From: Paracyclopina nana
Lineage: Eukaryota; Arthropoda; Copepoda; Cyclopoida; Cyclopettidae
Reading direction: 5' to 3'
Assembly: GCA_019096065.1 (NCBI GenBank)
Contig: JAGUCH010000005.1
Coordinates: 5,146,001-5,210,000 of the forward strand
DNA: 64,000 nucleotides
Shown one piece after another: positions 48,327 to 61,148 of this stretch. A model generated the notes under the pieces. It ran no database searches. It was given only the letters and a program-made list of their open reading frames with translations, and was not told where the DNA came from. Numbering within the stretch: position 1 is the stretch's first letter; each line of letters opens with the position of its first letter. Made by a program: the position numbers and the translations under genes.

Positions 48327-48737
48327 TTAATATCGTCGCATTCGCGTAGGTGGCCTGCTATTATTGGTTAAAGGGCTTTCATAATACTGCTGATGCCGTA
48401 TGAGATCTTGCTTCATGCTTCGCTTACTTGAGGTCTGAAAAATACCACAAATGTAGATGTTGAATTTAACTACTGGTATATCGTTTACCCTGTGAGATGA
48501 CCTAGCTGCTAGGTCAGTCAAACTTTCTGGCTCGTTGCTTTCTTCGAGCATTTCATGGTAAATTGAATGGCTACTACTTCTGACACTCCTTCGGTCTCGT
48601 CTTATCGCATCTCCAGTGTAGTTGCTGCCACGTGGTTTATTTTTGCTCTCTTCACTGAAGTTGGAACGTGGACGACGACTGGCTGCAGCAGGGTTGGTAA
48701 ACACTCCGTTGTGAATACCAGCAAGGTAATGCTGCTT
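48327..48737 (-). CDS. Probable alternative 3' exons (cytoplasmic tail) of the SEA/EGF membrane gene
   Basis: Two exons on the minus strand, 48737-48489 and 48434-48327, form an open frame of 118 codons ending RMRRY. The acceptor (TTATGCAG) gives a phase 0 start with KQHYLAGIH. The middle GT-AG intron (54 bp) is also phase 0. The upstream membrane exon of the SEA/EGF gene ends in phase 0 at 50458, so these exons could replace the last exon at 50026-49112 and give a different, Arg/Ser-rich cytoplasmic tail. No separate start codon or promoter is seen. It could instead be a distinct small gene. Confidence 0.5.
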   Translation of the reverse strand, partial: KQHYLAGIHNGVFTNPAAASRRPRSNFSEESKNKPRGSNYTGDAIRRDRRSVRSSSHSIYHEMLEESNEPESLTDLAARSSHRVNDIPVVKFNIYICGIFQTSSKRSMKQDLIRHQQYYESPLTNNSRPPTRMRRY

Positions 48738-49111
48738 CTGCATAAGAAATGTAAGTGGGGAGTGAAATGATTTCTACGTGAGATGAAAACGTGAATGTAA
48801 GGCCTAAAATTAGAATCCTTTTACATTTGCAAAAGCATATTTGCATTTATATTACTTCAATAAATTCCAGCTTTCAAGAAATGTACAGGAGAATAAAAGA
48901 TAAGACCACACCAACAAAACTTACAAATTGAATTAAGCATGCTACAAAGTGTAAATATTGAACTTACCCAATTTGTCTTTTTTATATATAAAAGCCACTA
49001 CATCGGAGCGCCAACTTGAGTAAAATTGCTAGCAGATGTGTATTTTGTATATATAATTTATATAGTATAATTGAAATGCTTCAGACAATGACAGTTAGAC
49101 ACAAAGACCCA

Positions 49112-52100
49112 TCAGGTAGAAGGAGGATGCTTGAGGCCAAATGTGGCACGCAGACTTGCAGACAGTTTTGCACCTAAGAGTTCATGTTTTCTCCCTGCTG
49201 ACGTCAAATCTTCATCCTCTTCTGCATCTTCTTCATCAGAAAGCTCAATTTTGCCCGTTGAGCTACCACTATCATGGCCTTTGGACGAGCTCGTCAACGA
49301 GTCCTCATTTGTTGGTGGACTGGGCGCTCGTTTTTTCCTGTTGATCAGGCTGAAGCCAAGGCCAGAGGAGGCAGCCTTCAAATTGGCAAAAGGCATCATT
49401 CTCCTGGGGCTCGCATCAAGTTCGTCCAAACTTCTGTCGTCCTGGTGATCGTTGACATCCAGGAAAGTGACCGTTTTTCCTGGAGACGAGCTCCTTGATC
49501 TTCGACTTAGTGGAGAAGGCGATGATACACGGTCGCCCTCGGTGATTTGAGAGCCCATACTGCTACTTGAACTGCTATTATTATCATCATAGTTGTTATC
49601 ACTCTTCTTGGCTGGCATTCGAAGATCTTCGTTGCTCCAATGCCTTGCCAGTTGAGCTGTTACCATCTCAGCCCTTTTTTGAGCAGCAGCTGCAGCCTCA
49701 GCAGAGATATTTTGCCTGAACGTGGCATAGTTGATCATCTGACTTCTGGATAGCTCGTTTTTTCTCATTATGGCACTAGTGTTGGTGATTGCATTACTGT
49801 CCTCTTCCATGACTGATTCAGGCTGGTCAAAAATGGGGTCCAAAATTGAGCCTCTCTCCACTGGCCTTGGTGGTCCCCTGGGGAGAGTTCCATAGAGGCT
49901 GGACGAGGGGTACGAGTACAGAGGCTCTAGAAGTGGAGGTATTGGTGGCGGAGGATGGGCTGGTGGAGGCGGAGGGTAGAAATCACGAGGCTGGAATTGC
50001 GACCCATTTCCAATTGGGTGAAGTTGCTGCACGTTCGCCAAGACAAAAAAGAGAAGAAAGAGAATGGCATATATAGCGAGTGTACGTAGATAGCAGTAGC
50101 AAGCAATTAGGCCTCGAAAAAATACAATGGAAAAATACTGACAGAGAAGGAAGGCTTACAAAACGGAGATACTACGCTGGAAAAAAACCTTAATTGTGCA
50201 TTGAAGCAACGCACACTTTTTCAAATTGATACGTCCTAATAATAGAAAACCTTTCAATTTCCTAAGCATTCTCTTGCCGCATTTTGGTTAAGCCAAAACT
50301 GATAATAGACCGACTAGACTGACTGTAGTCCAGCATTAATCTTGCAGTTTTTAGTTTAAACACGCAATCAGTTCCAGCTGAAATCAGTTTCAGTTCTACC
50401 ATACTGCCCTCTAATAATCTGCTTTCTCTACTCATTTCGGCTCAAATATAGACTTACAGCATAAATATTCTGCCCATAGAGGTCTGTGGAGCCCTGCTGC
50501 ATTCGGAGCCTGGCCTCCGGCGAAAGCTCGTCTTGCGATGCGGCTAAAGGCTGTTGCTGAGCGCCGCCATATGGAATTTGCCCATTCAAGGTAATCGCAT
50601 GTTGCCTCGATACGGCGGCTGCATAAGCCGCGGCCTTATTCATGTTGGCCATGTACGTGGCGGCCAAGTGAGGGTTGGGTCCGTTGAGATAAGTAGAGGG
50701 GAAAGTCCTCATAATTTCAGCCTTTCTCTGCTCGCGTTTCCACCTACGACTCCAAATGCACAAGCAGGTCAAAGTGAGCAGGATGATGACCACTGCAGCC
50801 ACCGAAGCACCCACCGCCACCGCCACAACTTCTCCGTCGATTTCGCACCGATTCCCGTAATAATTGCCCTTGCACTTGCACACCTTGACATCACCGTCTT
50901 CAATGAGACAAGTGCCCCGACCAGAGCAGATGTCCGCCGAGCAGGACTCGCAGAATCGGCCAGCTTTCTCTGGATCCTGCTCGAACCTGTCTCCGTATCC
51001 TGGGAGACATTTGCAGTCGAAGCTGCCGAATCGGTTGATGCATCTCGCTGTCAAGGGATCACAGTCATTCAGCTCAGGCTCTGAGCACTCATCGACGTCA
51101 GCAACTCCAGGAATCGGATTCAGATTGCCATCGACGAAAAGGTTACCATTTCCAATATTATTGCCGCGAGCCTGCTCAAAAGGCAACAATGGCAATTTAC
51201 AAATACCTTGTATGAATTATCTGTGTACTCACTTGAATGACTTCAATGAGCTTCCTTTGCACATCCCTCTTGATGATCACTGAGGAGGTGTACGAGTTCT
51301 CCAGCAGCAAAATGGTGGCGTTGACAGTGACTTTTCCATTGAGATCAAAAAATCGATTGACCTCACTGGAAATGTAGACATTGCTCAACGAAGTCAACGC
51401 TATGGCAGTGTCAATCTGAAAAAGGAGATAGGAAAAGAAAGAGTAATGCAATTTCCTCAACTTCAATTCGATTCTAGCTTCTTTTTTTGTGTGTGTGTCT
51501 GGCTTACAGCATAAATTGCCTCGTCTTCCATGGTCCTATACTCATCAGAGTTGGGATTGAGGTAGTTCTTGTTCCACCTCACAATTTGTTGCTTCAATTT
51601 GTCCACTTGCAGAGACATCATCAGCCTGACGGTTTCTAAAATAAAAAAGGCATTTTTAAGTAGGATACAACCAAAAAAAGGCAACAACTCAAATTAGATT
51701 TGTTTAAACAAGGATATGCTTACTTTTGCAGGATTTCCGTATGTTAACCCGACCATAGCCTGGTTTGCAATCGCATGAAGATACTCCGAGGCTTGTTAGG
51801 CAAACCTCGTGCTTTTCAAGTTCACAAGTACTATCGTCTCCCACGATGCACGTATCAATTCTGACAGGAGAGGCTTCGGGCCTTTGTTTGGGCACACTTT
51901 TTTCCACGTAATTTGACGAAGGTCTGTTGACAATCGGTTGAGTCAGTGGTCCAAGTTGGCCAATGCTTGGTGAGGTCAAAAGGTCATCTGAGCTGCCAAT
52001 GGCTTGACCTAAAATAATAGCACGTGGTGTTGAGTTTCATCTTATTAGGCCGGAGGTTAATTCAACCATTACCTTTTTGGCTTGGGTACGAATTGGAGAC

Positions 52101-54993
52101 GTCACGAGGGACATTGTCATTATCTCCATTAAAAGGCAGCCTTGTAGGTCCTACTTCGAAATATGTCCTTTTTCCATCAATCGACACGAACTGATCGCCT
52201 CCAGGGGATGCCTTGGTAATTATGCCATCTAGATAAAAGCAGATTAGAAGATCATTAGATAAAAGGCAGATCGAGCACGGTATATGGGTACAATGAACGC
52301 ACAAAGCATGTATCTACAAGGTATTATTCCCCAAAAAGTTTATAGAGGAGCACTTCCAGCTTAGTAATTAATGCTCTTCACTACCGCTAAAAAAACATTT
52401 TTAACCTCCACTGAGCTAATGGCATTCAAAGCATTTTCAGTGCCACGTTTTCCTCATCCTCAGCCAAATTGCTTTCAAAATTCAATCAAGGAATCAAAGA
52501 AGCATTGAGCATTGTGTGAGTGGTTTTTGAGCAAAAGGGAATTTACCGTCCGGAAATACGACGACGGAAGGAGCCTTTTTGGATGCTCCTCCATAGTTTT
52601 GCTCTGCTGTCACGACAAGATCAAAAACCTCTGGAAGTGGCTCTCGCGTTATTGGCTTGACATCAAAAGCTTGGCCAGCAAAAAGAACCTCATCACGATC
52701 TTTAATTGGCTTAATCACGATACTTGGCTCAGTTGTGGACGCCTTGGGAAAAGGCCTCAATGGCGGCGTATTGGTGAACTGAGGCCGTCGAGTGGCCTCT
52801 ATATTGCCTGGCCTTTTAAACGGTGGACGCCGATTCGTCTTGGGAGGCCAAATTGGCCTCGAGGCTGTGGCCATGATTGTCGTCGTTGTTTTTGAAGGCC
52901 TCAACTCCAAATCGTCTCCGTTTAGGCCTAACAAAGGTCTCGGGTTGTATTTATTCTGTAACTTGATCAAGTTTTCATTATTGCCTTCCGCAGCATTCGT
53001 TTCTTGCTGCTTCACTTCTTCTCGTATCGCATTTGAGCTTTCGTCTAACAACGAAGGGATCTCGGAAGAAGTGCTCTCCTGAGTCGTTGTAATTGGCATT
53101 TCAAATCCTGGTATGAGCACCTCAGGCAAGGGAATTCCAGAGGCAAAAGGAGGCTGAAGTTTGGTCTTGGTGATCTTGATCCTGGTCTGGAATGGCCTCT
53201 GCTGGAACTGAATGGGAGCAGCTCCTGGCCTTTGTTGCGAGTTGAGGATTTCCAGTGGAATAGCCTCGAAAGGGACCTCACTAATTCGTGGCGGTCCTCG
53301 GTTGTTAATTCGACCTGGCTTGAAAATGGCTGGCACAGCAGAGACAGCCTCCAACTGAGCTGCCAATCGACTGGCCTCTTTCTCTTTGACCGACTTCGAA
53401 GCAGCCTCTTTCTTACGTTCATTTTCTTCCTTCACAAAATTGGTTGCTATGGTGAGGCCTTCACCCACCACATTTAACAGGCCTGTTAGCAAATCGTTCA
53501 TGCCTGGTAGAGGATTTGATGAGGCTGAGTCTGATTGCCTGTTTTTCTTAATTTTGATGGTGGAATCCTCGTCAACACTGAGACTAGCATCACCATTGTT
53601 TTCCAAATTAGAAGGTGCGACGCGAGGTAATTCTTCGGGTCTCGAGGCCGCCGCAGCCATCGAGACCTCATCGGCTAAAAAAGACTCGGTTTCACTGAAG
53701 AATGGAGAGTTTGTGTTGGAAGTCTGCTCTAAAATCTCAGAGGCTGCAGTGGGTGAAATTGTGGAGGGCTGATCCAAATAATCTGATATGATCCCTGATG
53801 AACCGCTCGTCGTAATTATGCCTGCATTCTTCTCCGGAAGCGAGGACACGTGAGGCTCATCTCCGGTGGTGAGACTTATGCTTTTGTCTTCATCCTCCTC
53901 CACACTTTTGGCACCAAAAGTGGAGGGAGCTTCTGAAGAAGAGACAACTGACCTCTGCTCACTGGAGTCACTTAAAAGGGGAGATTTTTCAGTCATGGCT
54001 TTCCCTTCAGTTTGGGGGTATTCATCCTTTTGGTCTTCAGTTTCTTCCAATTCTTCAGCAACAGAAGACTCTGCAATTTCTTCATCGGATGAAGAAGGCA
54101 ACAGTTCAGGCAACGACTTGGTTGCGGAATTGGAAGACAAGATGACAGATGATTGTGCTGTCGTTGCAGCCGCAAAAGACACTTGATCTGATGGACTAAC
54201 TAGCACTGAAGAAGAGGACGTGCTCAATATGACAGTTGAGCTTGTGGGCTCAATTAGGGATGGAGGCTGGGTGATGGAGAGAGGCTGAGATGACGATATG
54301 AAAAACCTCGAGCCCTCAACAGCCTCTGTACTTGAGCCCAGGCTTGGCAGGGGATTTTCTCCTTTTCCATGGCCTGGAAATAAAAAAAGGGACTTCATAA
54401 AACTATACTTGAGGGATGACAGGCAAGTTCCATTATTTGCCACTGAATGCCTTCACCTGGAACGCGAGGCATTTTTGCAAAATAATTGTTAATGTTACTT
54501 CATTCAAAATGCTACAGAGTTACATGGCATTTGATTGCCCTACGTAGCTAGTAACGTAGTACATTTAATCTCCTAAAGCAATTATTTTTCAACATTGGGA
54601 AAATTATTGTTCCATGGTTTGAGATGTTGTCGTTGGCGTGAAAAAAGTAAATTCATCTCTTGCTCGGTAGTGGGTGGTAGCTTTGAAAATCTGGACAAGA
54701 AGCTAGTTTCTCTTTTTCACTCTTCACTAGAAATTGACGCCAACGCCACCTTAATTTCAAGTTTTAGTAGTACTTTTAAAAGCAGGCTATTTTAGTCTCC
54801 TACAACAAAGTTAGCATTACGCGTAGTTGAATTACAAAGCTTATTAATCTGCTCAAGAGTTGCAGCAGCAAGGAATTTTTTTAGGTGCGTTATTTGAGTG
54901 CATAAGCCTGTCTTATGCAAACAAGTGATTACCTGGAAGTATGGCGAGGCAAAATGCCTTGAGAAAGAGAAATGTGACGAAGTTTGGCTTCAT
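49112..54993 (-). CDS. Type I membrane protein with Ser/Thr-rich, SEA and EGF domains, 1422 aa
   Basis: Eight exons are placed: 54993-54933, 54373-52547, 52228-52073, 52008-51724, 51635-51508, 51415-51233, 51171-50458 and 50026-49112. They total 4269 nt. Exon 1 encodes a signal peptide (VTFLFLKAFCLAILPG). Exon 2 is a 609-residue Ser/Thr/Pro/Glu-rich, mucin-like region. An EGF-like module (CEL, CLTS, CDCKPGYG) precedes a SEA-like domain (about 777-880). Two more EGF modules follow: DVDECSEPELNDCD to CKCLPGYG, and CSGRGTC to CKCKGNYYGNRC. A transmembrane helix (about 997-1022, VAVGASVAAVVIILLTLTCLCIW) comes next. The cytoplasmic tail has polyproline (YPPPPPAHPPPPIPP) and Ser-rich acidic parts. 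The layout suits a cell-surface, apical-matrix or adhesion protein. I do not recognise a named orthologue. All phases agree. Confidence 0.85.
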
Positions 54994-57900
54994 CGTGACT
55001 GCAGAGACCAGTTCCACATTAAATTGCGCTTTTCAACACCGCAGCGCACACCATTCGGGATATTTCACTTTTGAGCTTGTATTGTAGTCATTTATAAACG
55101 TGTGATTTCTCCTACTGCGAGACGACGTCACATGGCACCACCATTTTGCATTTATAGCATATTTCTCCACCTTATTCCAGATCAAAGTGGCACTCCATGC
55201 GGTGCAGATTGCTGTATTGCCTGAAAAGACAGATTGAAAAAAGATTAACTTTATGAAGGCACCTCCATGTACTATCTTATATTTATCATAGAAGGCTTCA
55301 AGGACTGCGTACTCTACTGTTGATGAAAATGCAACAAAAACTGACATTATAACTGATGACCTTCTGGCTAAATATCAACCTTCTGAAAGCTCCTACATCT
55401 AACGAAGGGGAAGTAAGCAAAGGAAAAAATAGAAGAAAAAAAGACTTCACTGTGCTCTTTGGGGCCTGTAAAATCCCCGAAGGCATTTATGAAAACTCAT
55501 AACTGCTACGAAATGCGGTTTTTTTCCTTTGATGCTCACCGTTTGCCAACTGCTCAAGATGCACATTTTAAAGGTACACACATTCATTTTTATTTTCAGA
55601 AGAAGAGATAATGTGGGAGAAATTCGATGCTAAGCTAACGAGTTTCTTCCTGGAGGTAGCTGATGCATAACCAAACTTACTCCACTTTCTCATAAGCAAC
55701 GGAAATAAGAATGCTATTATATTTGACTATGAAGCAGCAGACAAAAAATATCTCCCACGCCATGAAGCTGCTTGGTTGCCACAAAGTTCGACATGCTGTC
55801 GACGAATTTCATCCTATGCTATACTGCAGAGTAGCGTATGTACAGTTATAGCCCCGAATTTATATGCGAGAAGCTTCAACAAAAAATTGCTTATGTTCAC
55901 GTAGCAAGAGCAATGTACGTACTATGCTAACTTGCCAGATGTCATCATTATTGAGAAAAGCATCAGATAATTAATAAAAATCCTATTTACACTCACCAGA
56001 TGATTGACTTAAATCTTTAATTGTGATCACAGATAAAACGCTTTAATAGAAAGGTACTTTGATGTTTGGAAAACTACTCCTAAAGTATAGCATTAAAGTG
56101 TCCAAACCTCTTAATAATGTGACTTTCTAAGCTCTTTCAAGGAAAACCCACTCTAAAAGGTCAAGCATGAAAAGTGCTTCTAAGTGCTTTATTAAGGCTA
56201 AAAGGCACTTTTTCAAAAACAATTTTGGAACTACACCAGGGTAAAATATCCCTTTATCTAGGGTACGTAAGGCTTCTTTTTGTTAAAATAAAGCTAAAGT
56301 AATACTAGCAGCTAGAAGATGCACTGCAACGAATGGTGTTGACAAAAAATGGAAAACGATTTTGAAGATTGCATACAAAGTATTTTCTTTAGTGTCGGCC
56401 TTGATGTTGACTCACTTCACTGCTAGCCAAGAAAACACACCTTATACTACGTATGGTATGACGATTCGAAGGTAAAAAGCAGGTTCCGGTTCGCTTACCA
56501 AGTTTTTCTCAATAGGTGCCAAGGATTCAACTTTGGTAATATCTCATCACTGCACTGCTGGCAAATCTTGCGTCACTCCACTTTATGAACTATCAAATAA
56601 TAACTCCAATGGCCAAAAATAGCCATCCATTCAATCAAGAGTTGAATCTTGGAATTTATGCTAGGAAGTATTTTCTCTCTTCTATAAATGCCTTCACTTC
56701 ACTTTTTTCTGGGGCTGGAAATGTGGTGAAACTTGGCAGCTGAGCACTCAATTAGAGCTCTTGCCTGGATCTAGGCCTTATGGGCCTAATGCAAGGTCCA
56801 AAACTGAGCTCAACTCACAATGGTGAAAATTCAAGTATCCGGAACTGGACTGTGCGTGGCTGGCACTGTTGGTACACCAGCTGAATCCAACCAAAAGTTG
56901 GATTCTTCACCTGGAGTTTCACTAGCCGGCGTGCCTTCGTTTTCCCAAGCAGTTAAGTAGCGAAGCAAAGCGAGTAGGTGGGATAAGAGCAACCCAGAAA
57001 CCGTTTGTTTTGCACAGCTGACCATCCTGTAAACTGAGGTAATAATAACCTAAAAAAACCTGTCAACAAACATTAGCTGTTTCTGAGAATATTGATTAAG
57101 ATGCTCAGCTTAGTTATTGTGACACGCAGTAATAAACTAAGCAAACAAGACTGAAACTTACTGTGAGCTAAAATGATTGCTACAAAAAAAGTTCAACTGA
57201 ATGAAGTAAGTTAGATTGCTTTGACAGTTGATAATAACTGCGAGTTGAAAAGTTATGTTGCATTATTCTTTTTTTCCAAGATTTTATGAAGGTTAAGTTA
57301 AGATTATTCTGCTATATGTTAATGTAACAGCAGTATTATTGATCGCTTTAAAATGTGAAGAAAAATATAAAGGTTGATGTTTTCAAAGGAAAGTTTAGAT
57401 GGTAAAAATAGCATTGTTTTGATCCACTATTCTCTCAACCAGACCTTTCTTCTGCTGTGCTTACTTTTGCACTGAAATTGGCAAAAACAAACCCTCAAAA
57501 AATATGATGCAAATCCCAGCAAGAAGCCTCGCGAGCGATTAATCTCATTGAAGAGGAAGGAAGAACTTATAGGAAGAGCTCATCGCTCATTAAAAAATCT
57601 AAAACTTTCTTCTCATTTATGCAATATGTACTGCATGCCTTAGTGCGACGTAAATATAGCATACATTTTTTGCTGACAGATAGTTTTTGCTTTTTGCTGC
57701 AATCTTGGAAGCAATTTCAAAGGTACAAGAAAGTAATTTTTGTTTAGCTCTAATTCTGGAGCATTGCTAAGCTTTCCATTATTCCGCTCCAACGAACACG
57801 TAAAGCATATTTTTCCTATGGATATCACCACTTAGAAGTGTTTTGCTAATGCCACCACACATGGCCCTATTCACTTGTAATATTATCAACAAACTATCTA

Positions 57901-58140
57901 GCAATAGTATCATGATGATTTTTGTAAAATCATTTTTCAGATTTTGTTTTCGGAATCGGTCTTTTGGTACCGAAAGTCACCCTACACCAAAATAAAAATG
58001 ATCCATTTTCAGTATTTCTCTCTGATATTTTGCCAAAATATCAACTATAACATGCAGGTGAACTCAGCCTTACCTTCAACCATTAAGCATTTTGATGAAG
58101 ATGGTAGCAGTTAAAATTGTCATGATGTATTTTCCTTATA

Positions 58141-58204
58141 GGAAAGAGTAAACATGTTCATATCTATCCATAGGAAACAGTAAACATGTTCATGTCTATC
58201 CTAC
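58141..58204. repeat. Two tandem 32 bp copies
   Basis: Units at 58141-58172 and 58173-58204 share GTAAACATGTTCAT followed by (A/G)TCTATCC, with a few differences. A local duplication is the likely origin. Confidence 0.6.
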
Positions 58205-58699
58205 CGGCAACAAAGAGAACATTTTGGATGCCCGATCACTCCTTACGTTGGGCATCCCAAAACTGTTTTATAGCTTCTTCTCTTAACTATTTTCTGAATG
58301 GTGTGATTTTGCTATCTAAGCTGGTGTTTTGGAGTAAAAGCACCAAATTTTGAGCCTTATTTTGCTTGAAATTCAATTTTTTGAGAAAGTTAGGCTGGCC
58401 AAAAGTGCTACTCGAATGGCAATAGCTGAAAAAGTGGCTTAATCATAAGAGAAAGTTGGCTCTTTTAGACCACTTATTTTAGTTCACTTCTTGTAGCTCT
58501 AACGATAACTGGCTAACTCAGCTCACGCGCTGATGACGTCACGTCAGCTCAGTCGGCATCCCAAAAATGCGAAAAACTAGGATTCCACTTTCTATAGGTT
58601 TATCACAAAAAAGATAAGATTACTAGTCAATTTTTTTCTGTAATCGGACCAAATAAATAACTTTCTTCAGGTCTTTCTGTGCTTGAGAGCCGTTAGTTA

Positions 58700-59483
58700 G
58701 TCGTTCCCATATTGACCTGTTAGTCATGTTAAGTTAGGTAAAAAGTTAAGTTCAGTTCCCATATATTTGTGTTGGTAGAACTGAACTTAGCTTAATTTTA
58801 TTTAGCAATAGCTTGCTTGCTTGTCTAAGTTAAGTTGCCAAACTAAACTCAGCTACAAAAAGTGGTCTCATATGTGTAGTAACTTAAGGGCGATCCCATA
58901 TTCGAATTTTTAGTCAAGTTACGTTGCTAAAACTGCAACCTTACTTGATCAGTTAAGTTCAGCTTGTTCTAGCCAAGTTCGGTTCGTTTTAGCAATGTTC
59001 AGTTGACCGCTGAGCTGACACGCCAACGCGTTGTACATCAGCAGTTGATGAGCAAGTTAGCTTTTCTCTATTAGGCCAGCTTCAGTTACTACCCATATGA
59101 GAACACTTATTGTAGCTAAGTTCAGTTTGGCAACTGAACTTAGCTGGGCAAGTAAGCTAGTGCAACATAAAATCAAGCTAAGTTTTAAAAGTTCTACCTT
59201 CATAAATATCTGGGAACGGAACTGAACTAAACTTAACTTTCTTCCAAACTTAACTTTACTAACTGGCCAATACGGGAACGCCCTAGAAGCTTGCTTAATT
59301 GAGAAAAGCTAACTTTTCTCATCAGCTGCTGATGTACAACGCGTACAACGTGTCAGCTCAGCGGTCTACTAAACTTGGCTAAAACGAACCGAACTTGGCT
59401 AGAACAAGCTGAACTTAACTGATCAAGTAAGGTTGCTGTCTTAGCAAGGTAACTTTACTAAAAATTCGAATACAGGATCGCCC
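58700..59483. mobile_element. MITE (outer copy) interrupted by an inner copy
   Basis: Four segments are arranged A (58700-58887), B (58888-about 59085), A' (about 59086-59283) and B' (59284-59483), where primes are reverse complements. Outer A plus B' together form one copy of a roughly 388 bp element with ends like GTCGTTCCC and GGATCGCCC. The arms are imperfect (I estimate about 75-80% matching), so the copies are old. There is no coding capacity. Confidence 0.65.
58888..59283. mobile_element. MITE (inner copy), inverted, nested in the outer one
   Basis: It starts GGGCGATCCC and ends GGGAACGCCC, which are inverted ends of the same family. The 396 bp body equals the reverse complement of outer A plus B'. 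I found no clear target duplication, so the superfamily is open. Confidence 0.65.
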
Positions 59484-59677
59484 AAACCTTTTTTTCGTGG
59501 CCAGAAACCTATTATTTGAAGTAAATGATGCCACTGCACTGCATTGTAATACATCGATGTATTAACATGATCATGCCAAATTGATACAATTTACTTACAA
59601 TCACTATATAAGAACCTTTTCAATATTAGAAAGCTACCTCTTCCACTAGATTCTTTCAATCGAAAAAAGAACTGGCC

Positions 59678-61148
59678 ATGCGATGTTCTGTGACGTTCAT
59701 GATTATCCTTCTTTCAAGAGTGCTCAACATAATCGGGGAGGAAATGGGAAAAAGGGACGTGATTTTGACAGCTGGATATTCCCAAAATGTGCTTGCTTTT
59801 AACGTAAAGTCATGGGAAAAAAGTGGTTTGTCAGCCGATGGGGACAACATGTCTTTTATGATCAAGCATCCTCGACTCACCGCGGTTGTTTATGCAGTTC
59901 ATGAGCACGACAATGGCACCATTTCCAGGTGGATTTACGACCAAGGAAAAGGCTTGAAAAAATTGCAAGTATGAATATTTAATAAGAAGTATGTGTAGAA
60001 AAGGCTGGGTTCATTACATTTTTCCAAATTTTTTCAAAGGCGTAATAACAAGGCATAAATGTCAAATATTTGGCAATTAAATTAAGGCCTGGATCAGCGG
60101 AAGAAGTTTTACTTTACCATAGCATACCCTTATCTTTTGCTTTTATAGATTTCATTCTTTTGGTATTTTGACAATTCTTTTTGAGAGCATTTCGACAGTG
60201 ATTAAGCCGATGTTAATCTTAAAATTGAACTTTTAGAAAACTGAACAAAGGCATTTCACAAAAGAACTTAAACAAAGAAAGTTTAAAAAAGCAAAATAGG
60301 CACCAATATTTGGAAATAACTGAGCTTAAAATTCTTTGTAAATACTGCGCCTATCTAATACTAGTATGTTCTTGTAAAATTCCAATTTACCAAACATAAA
60401 GTCAATCATTTTTTAAGGTTTCTCTACAAAATAGATACATTATTACCAAGCATAATTTTTATTTCAGGTTACTTCGTCACAAGGTAGCTTGCCATGTCAC
60501 TTGGCTTGTGACGCAGATCGAAACCTGCTCTATGTTGCCAACTACGGAGGTTCATTTGCAGCTTTCAAGTTAAATCCTCAGGATGGAGCAATTGGTGATG
60601 TTGTCTATGAAGAAAGTTATGGCCCTGGAAGCAATGTTGTGCCAGAGAGGCAAAAGGATGCCCATCCTCATGCAGTCAACATGATTGAAGACCTCATTCT
60701 AGTCACAGATCTTGGGTCTGACAAAATCTGGAGTTATAGAGCTGTGGGGGATAAAATTGAAAAGATGGGCTTCACTCACACTCCTGAAGGATGGGGCCCA
60801 AGGCATTTGGCAATACACGATAAAAAATATGCATACATTGCTTTTGAGCTGCAGACAAAAATCGGTACATACACAATCAATTTTGATAATGGAGAGCTGC
60901 GATCCCAGGATTTCGTAAATACTGTGGATCACGTTAATGATAAAGGTATATTTAAGAGACATGCTACATATGCTGGGTAGCTTATGAGATTACTAGCTTC
61001 ATTTTAATGATTTCCAGGAGACCCAGAATACGGCGCAGAAATTTTGGTACATCCTAATGGAAAATGGGTCTACTTTAGTAACAGAGGCACTGGGCCTCTA
61101 ATTGTGTACAACATTGATCCCAACACTGGCAGTATCAATAGGCATCAG
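59678..61148 (+). CDS. Lactonase-type seven-bladed beta-propeller protein (6-phosphogluconolactonase/muconate-cyclase family), 3' end missing
   Basis: Three exons, 59678-59968, 60468-60945 and 61018-61148, encode 300 residues. The protein starts with a hydrophobic segment (SVTFMIILLSRVLNII) that may be a signal peptide. The blades show LACDADRNLLYVANYGG, KDAHPHAVN with VTDLGSDKIW, GWGPRHLAIHDKKYAYIAFEL and VHPNGKWVYFSNRG, the pattern of the YbhE-like lactonase family (Pfam Lactonase). The reading frame leaves exon 3 through a donor (GTGAGC at 61149), but the last one or two blades are not found. Only 340 bp further on lies an antisense retroelement ORF. The gene may be cut by that insertion or may continue past the window across a large intron. 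Spliced structure excludes bacterial contamination. Confidence 0.75.

Larger units (their letters stand above)
54994..59677. other. 4.7 kb intergenic DNA with repeats and no convincing gene
   Basis: It contains scattered AT-rich sequence, a 32 bp tandem duplication and a nested MITE pair at its right end. A pair of opposite short ORFs at 56820-57025 is discussed in the findings. No conserved domain was seen. Confidence 0.5.

Noticed and set aside
59678..61148. Bacterial contamination carrying the lactonase gene
   Set aside because: The gene has three exons with GT-AG introns and eukaryotic flanks.
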